This document shows positions 63,576 to 64,000 of a stretch of DNA of 64,000 bases, in pieces. The notes below the pieces were generated by a model that searched no databases, was not told the DNA's origin, and saw nothing but the letters and a program-made list of their open reading frames with translations. This stretch comes from Parasediminibacterium sp046546515 (GTDB lineage Bacteria > Bacteroidota > Bacteroidia > Chitinophagales > Chitinophagaceae): the NCBI RefSeq assembly GCF_046546515.1, contig NZ_JBKHKJ010000001.1:62001-126000 (forward strand), read 5' to 3'. Position numbers and translations under genes: made by a program. Numbering within the stretch: position 1 is the stretch's first letter; every line of letters begins with the position of its first letter.

Positions 63576-64000
63576 ATGCTACTAGCAAATAAAAAAGACG
63601 CAATTTCATTTTCAGCCACCATCGATGCCATTCACAACAGCACCAAAAACCATGTTTTAGAAACCACCGCTGCAAAAGCAAGGCGCATTAAAACACTCCT
63701 TGCCAACTACGAGACTTTCTGCCACTACTATTTCCCCGAGTACTGCTATGCCCCTTTTGCCGCTTTCCACAAGCAAATACAGCAAAACATAGCCGAGCGG
63801 CCCAACCATATTTTTCTGGAGCAATGGAGCAGGGGCTTTGCCAAATCTACCCATCTCGGCTTGTTCCTACCCCTGTACCTGAAATGCAAGGGCAAGCTGA
63901 ACGGGATGATAGTAGGCAGCCTGAACGAAGATATGGCTGGCACAAAGCTGGACGACTTGCAGGCAAACCTACAGGCCAACCAACGCCTGATAAACGATTT
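63576..64000 (+). CDS. Phage terminase large subunit, N-terminal part
   Basis: The gene runs off the right edge after 141 codons. An HxxxQ-like segment (PFAAFHKQIQQNIAER) precedes a Walker A variant, SRGFAKSTH. GMIVGSLNEDMAGTKLDDLQANLQANQRL then follows, the usual TerL order. TerL is the ATP-driven motor that cuts and packages phage DNA. The start ATG at 63576-63578 follows the iteron array closely. Only the nuclease-distal half is visible, so activity cannot be judged. Confidence 0.75.
   Translation, partial: MLLANKKDAISFSATIDAIHNSTKNHVLETTAAKARRIKTLLANYETFCHYYFPEYCYAPFAAFHKQIQQNIAERPNHIFLEQWSRGFAKSTHLGLFLPLYLKCKGKLNGMIVGSLNEDMAGTKLDDLQANLQANQRLIND

Overview
The window looks like a chromosome segment of a Bacteroidota bacterium, most likely a soil or plant-associated Chitinophagaceae-like species. 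The evidence is SusC/SusD pairs, a PorP/SprF protein, several secreted proteins with type IX secretion (T9SS) C-terminal signals, a fused alpha/beta 2-oxoacid dehydrogenase E1, and promoters with TAnnTTTG-like -7 boxes. No rRNA, tRNA or CRISPR array was seen.

Layout. 1-483 is the N-terminus of a SusC-type receptor. 1.4-9.5 kb holds a PorP/SprF protein and a 2258-residue PKD adhesin with a type B T9SS signal. 10.7-26 kb holds four secreted proteins: a small T9SS protein, then an apparent operon of a 3406-residue T9SS protein, a GH28 polygalacturonase and an IPT/FG-GAP T9SS protein. 26.3-38.3 kb is a pectin utilisation locus: esterase, GntR-type regulator, lipoprotein, SusD and SusC on the minus strand, with a divergent GH28 plus CE8 pectinesterase pair. 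38.4-41.4 kb is an accessory patch with two tiny genes, a protein with two PD-(D/E)XK-like nuclease motifs, and a HigBA toxin-antitoxin pair. 41.5-59.2 kb is mostly housekeeping or stress genes: M20 amidohydrolase, IS3 remnant, ABC exporter, two DUF1573 proteins, fused E1, DUF1398, old yellow enzyme, SHOCT protein, a BON/AraC cluster, beta-mannosidase and a VTT membrane protein. 59.9-62.3 kb is a second accessory patch with a HEPN-like protein and an Imm26-like protein. 62.9 kb to the end is the start of a probable prophage or phage-derived region (terS, terL).

Two signals stand out. First, five promoters carry 10-bp direct repeats of GCAGGATAGT placed 24-25 bp upstream of a TAnnYTTR -7 box. 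They sit in front of SusC, the GH28-CE8 operon and three secreted T9SS proteins, which suggests one regulon for pectin capture and surface secretion. Second, three 99-bp arrays, each of exactly nine 11-bp iterons (CACTCAC plus four A/T-rich bases), occur at 35.2, 47.8 and 63.5 kb. Each follows a GGGGG-rich hairpin. The third array lies between terS and terL, so the arrays may be terminase or replication recognition sites, or parts of a non-autonomous mobile element.
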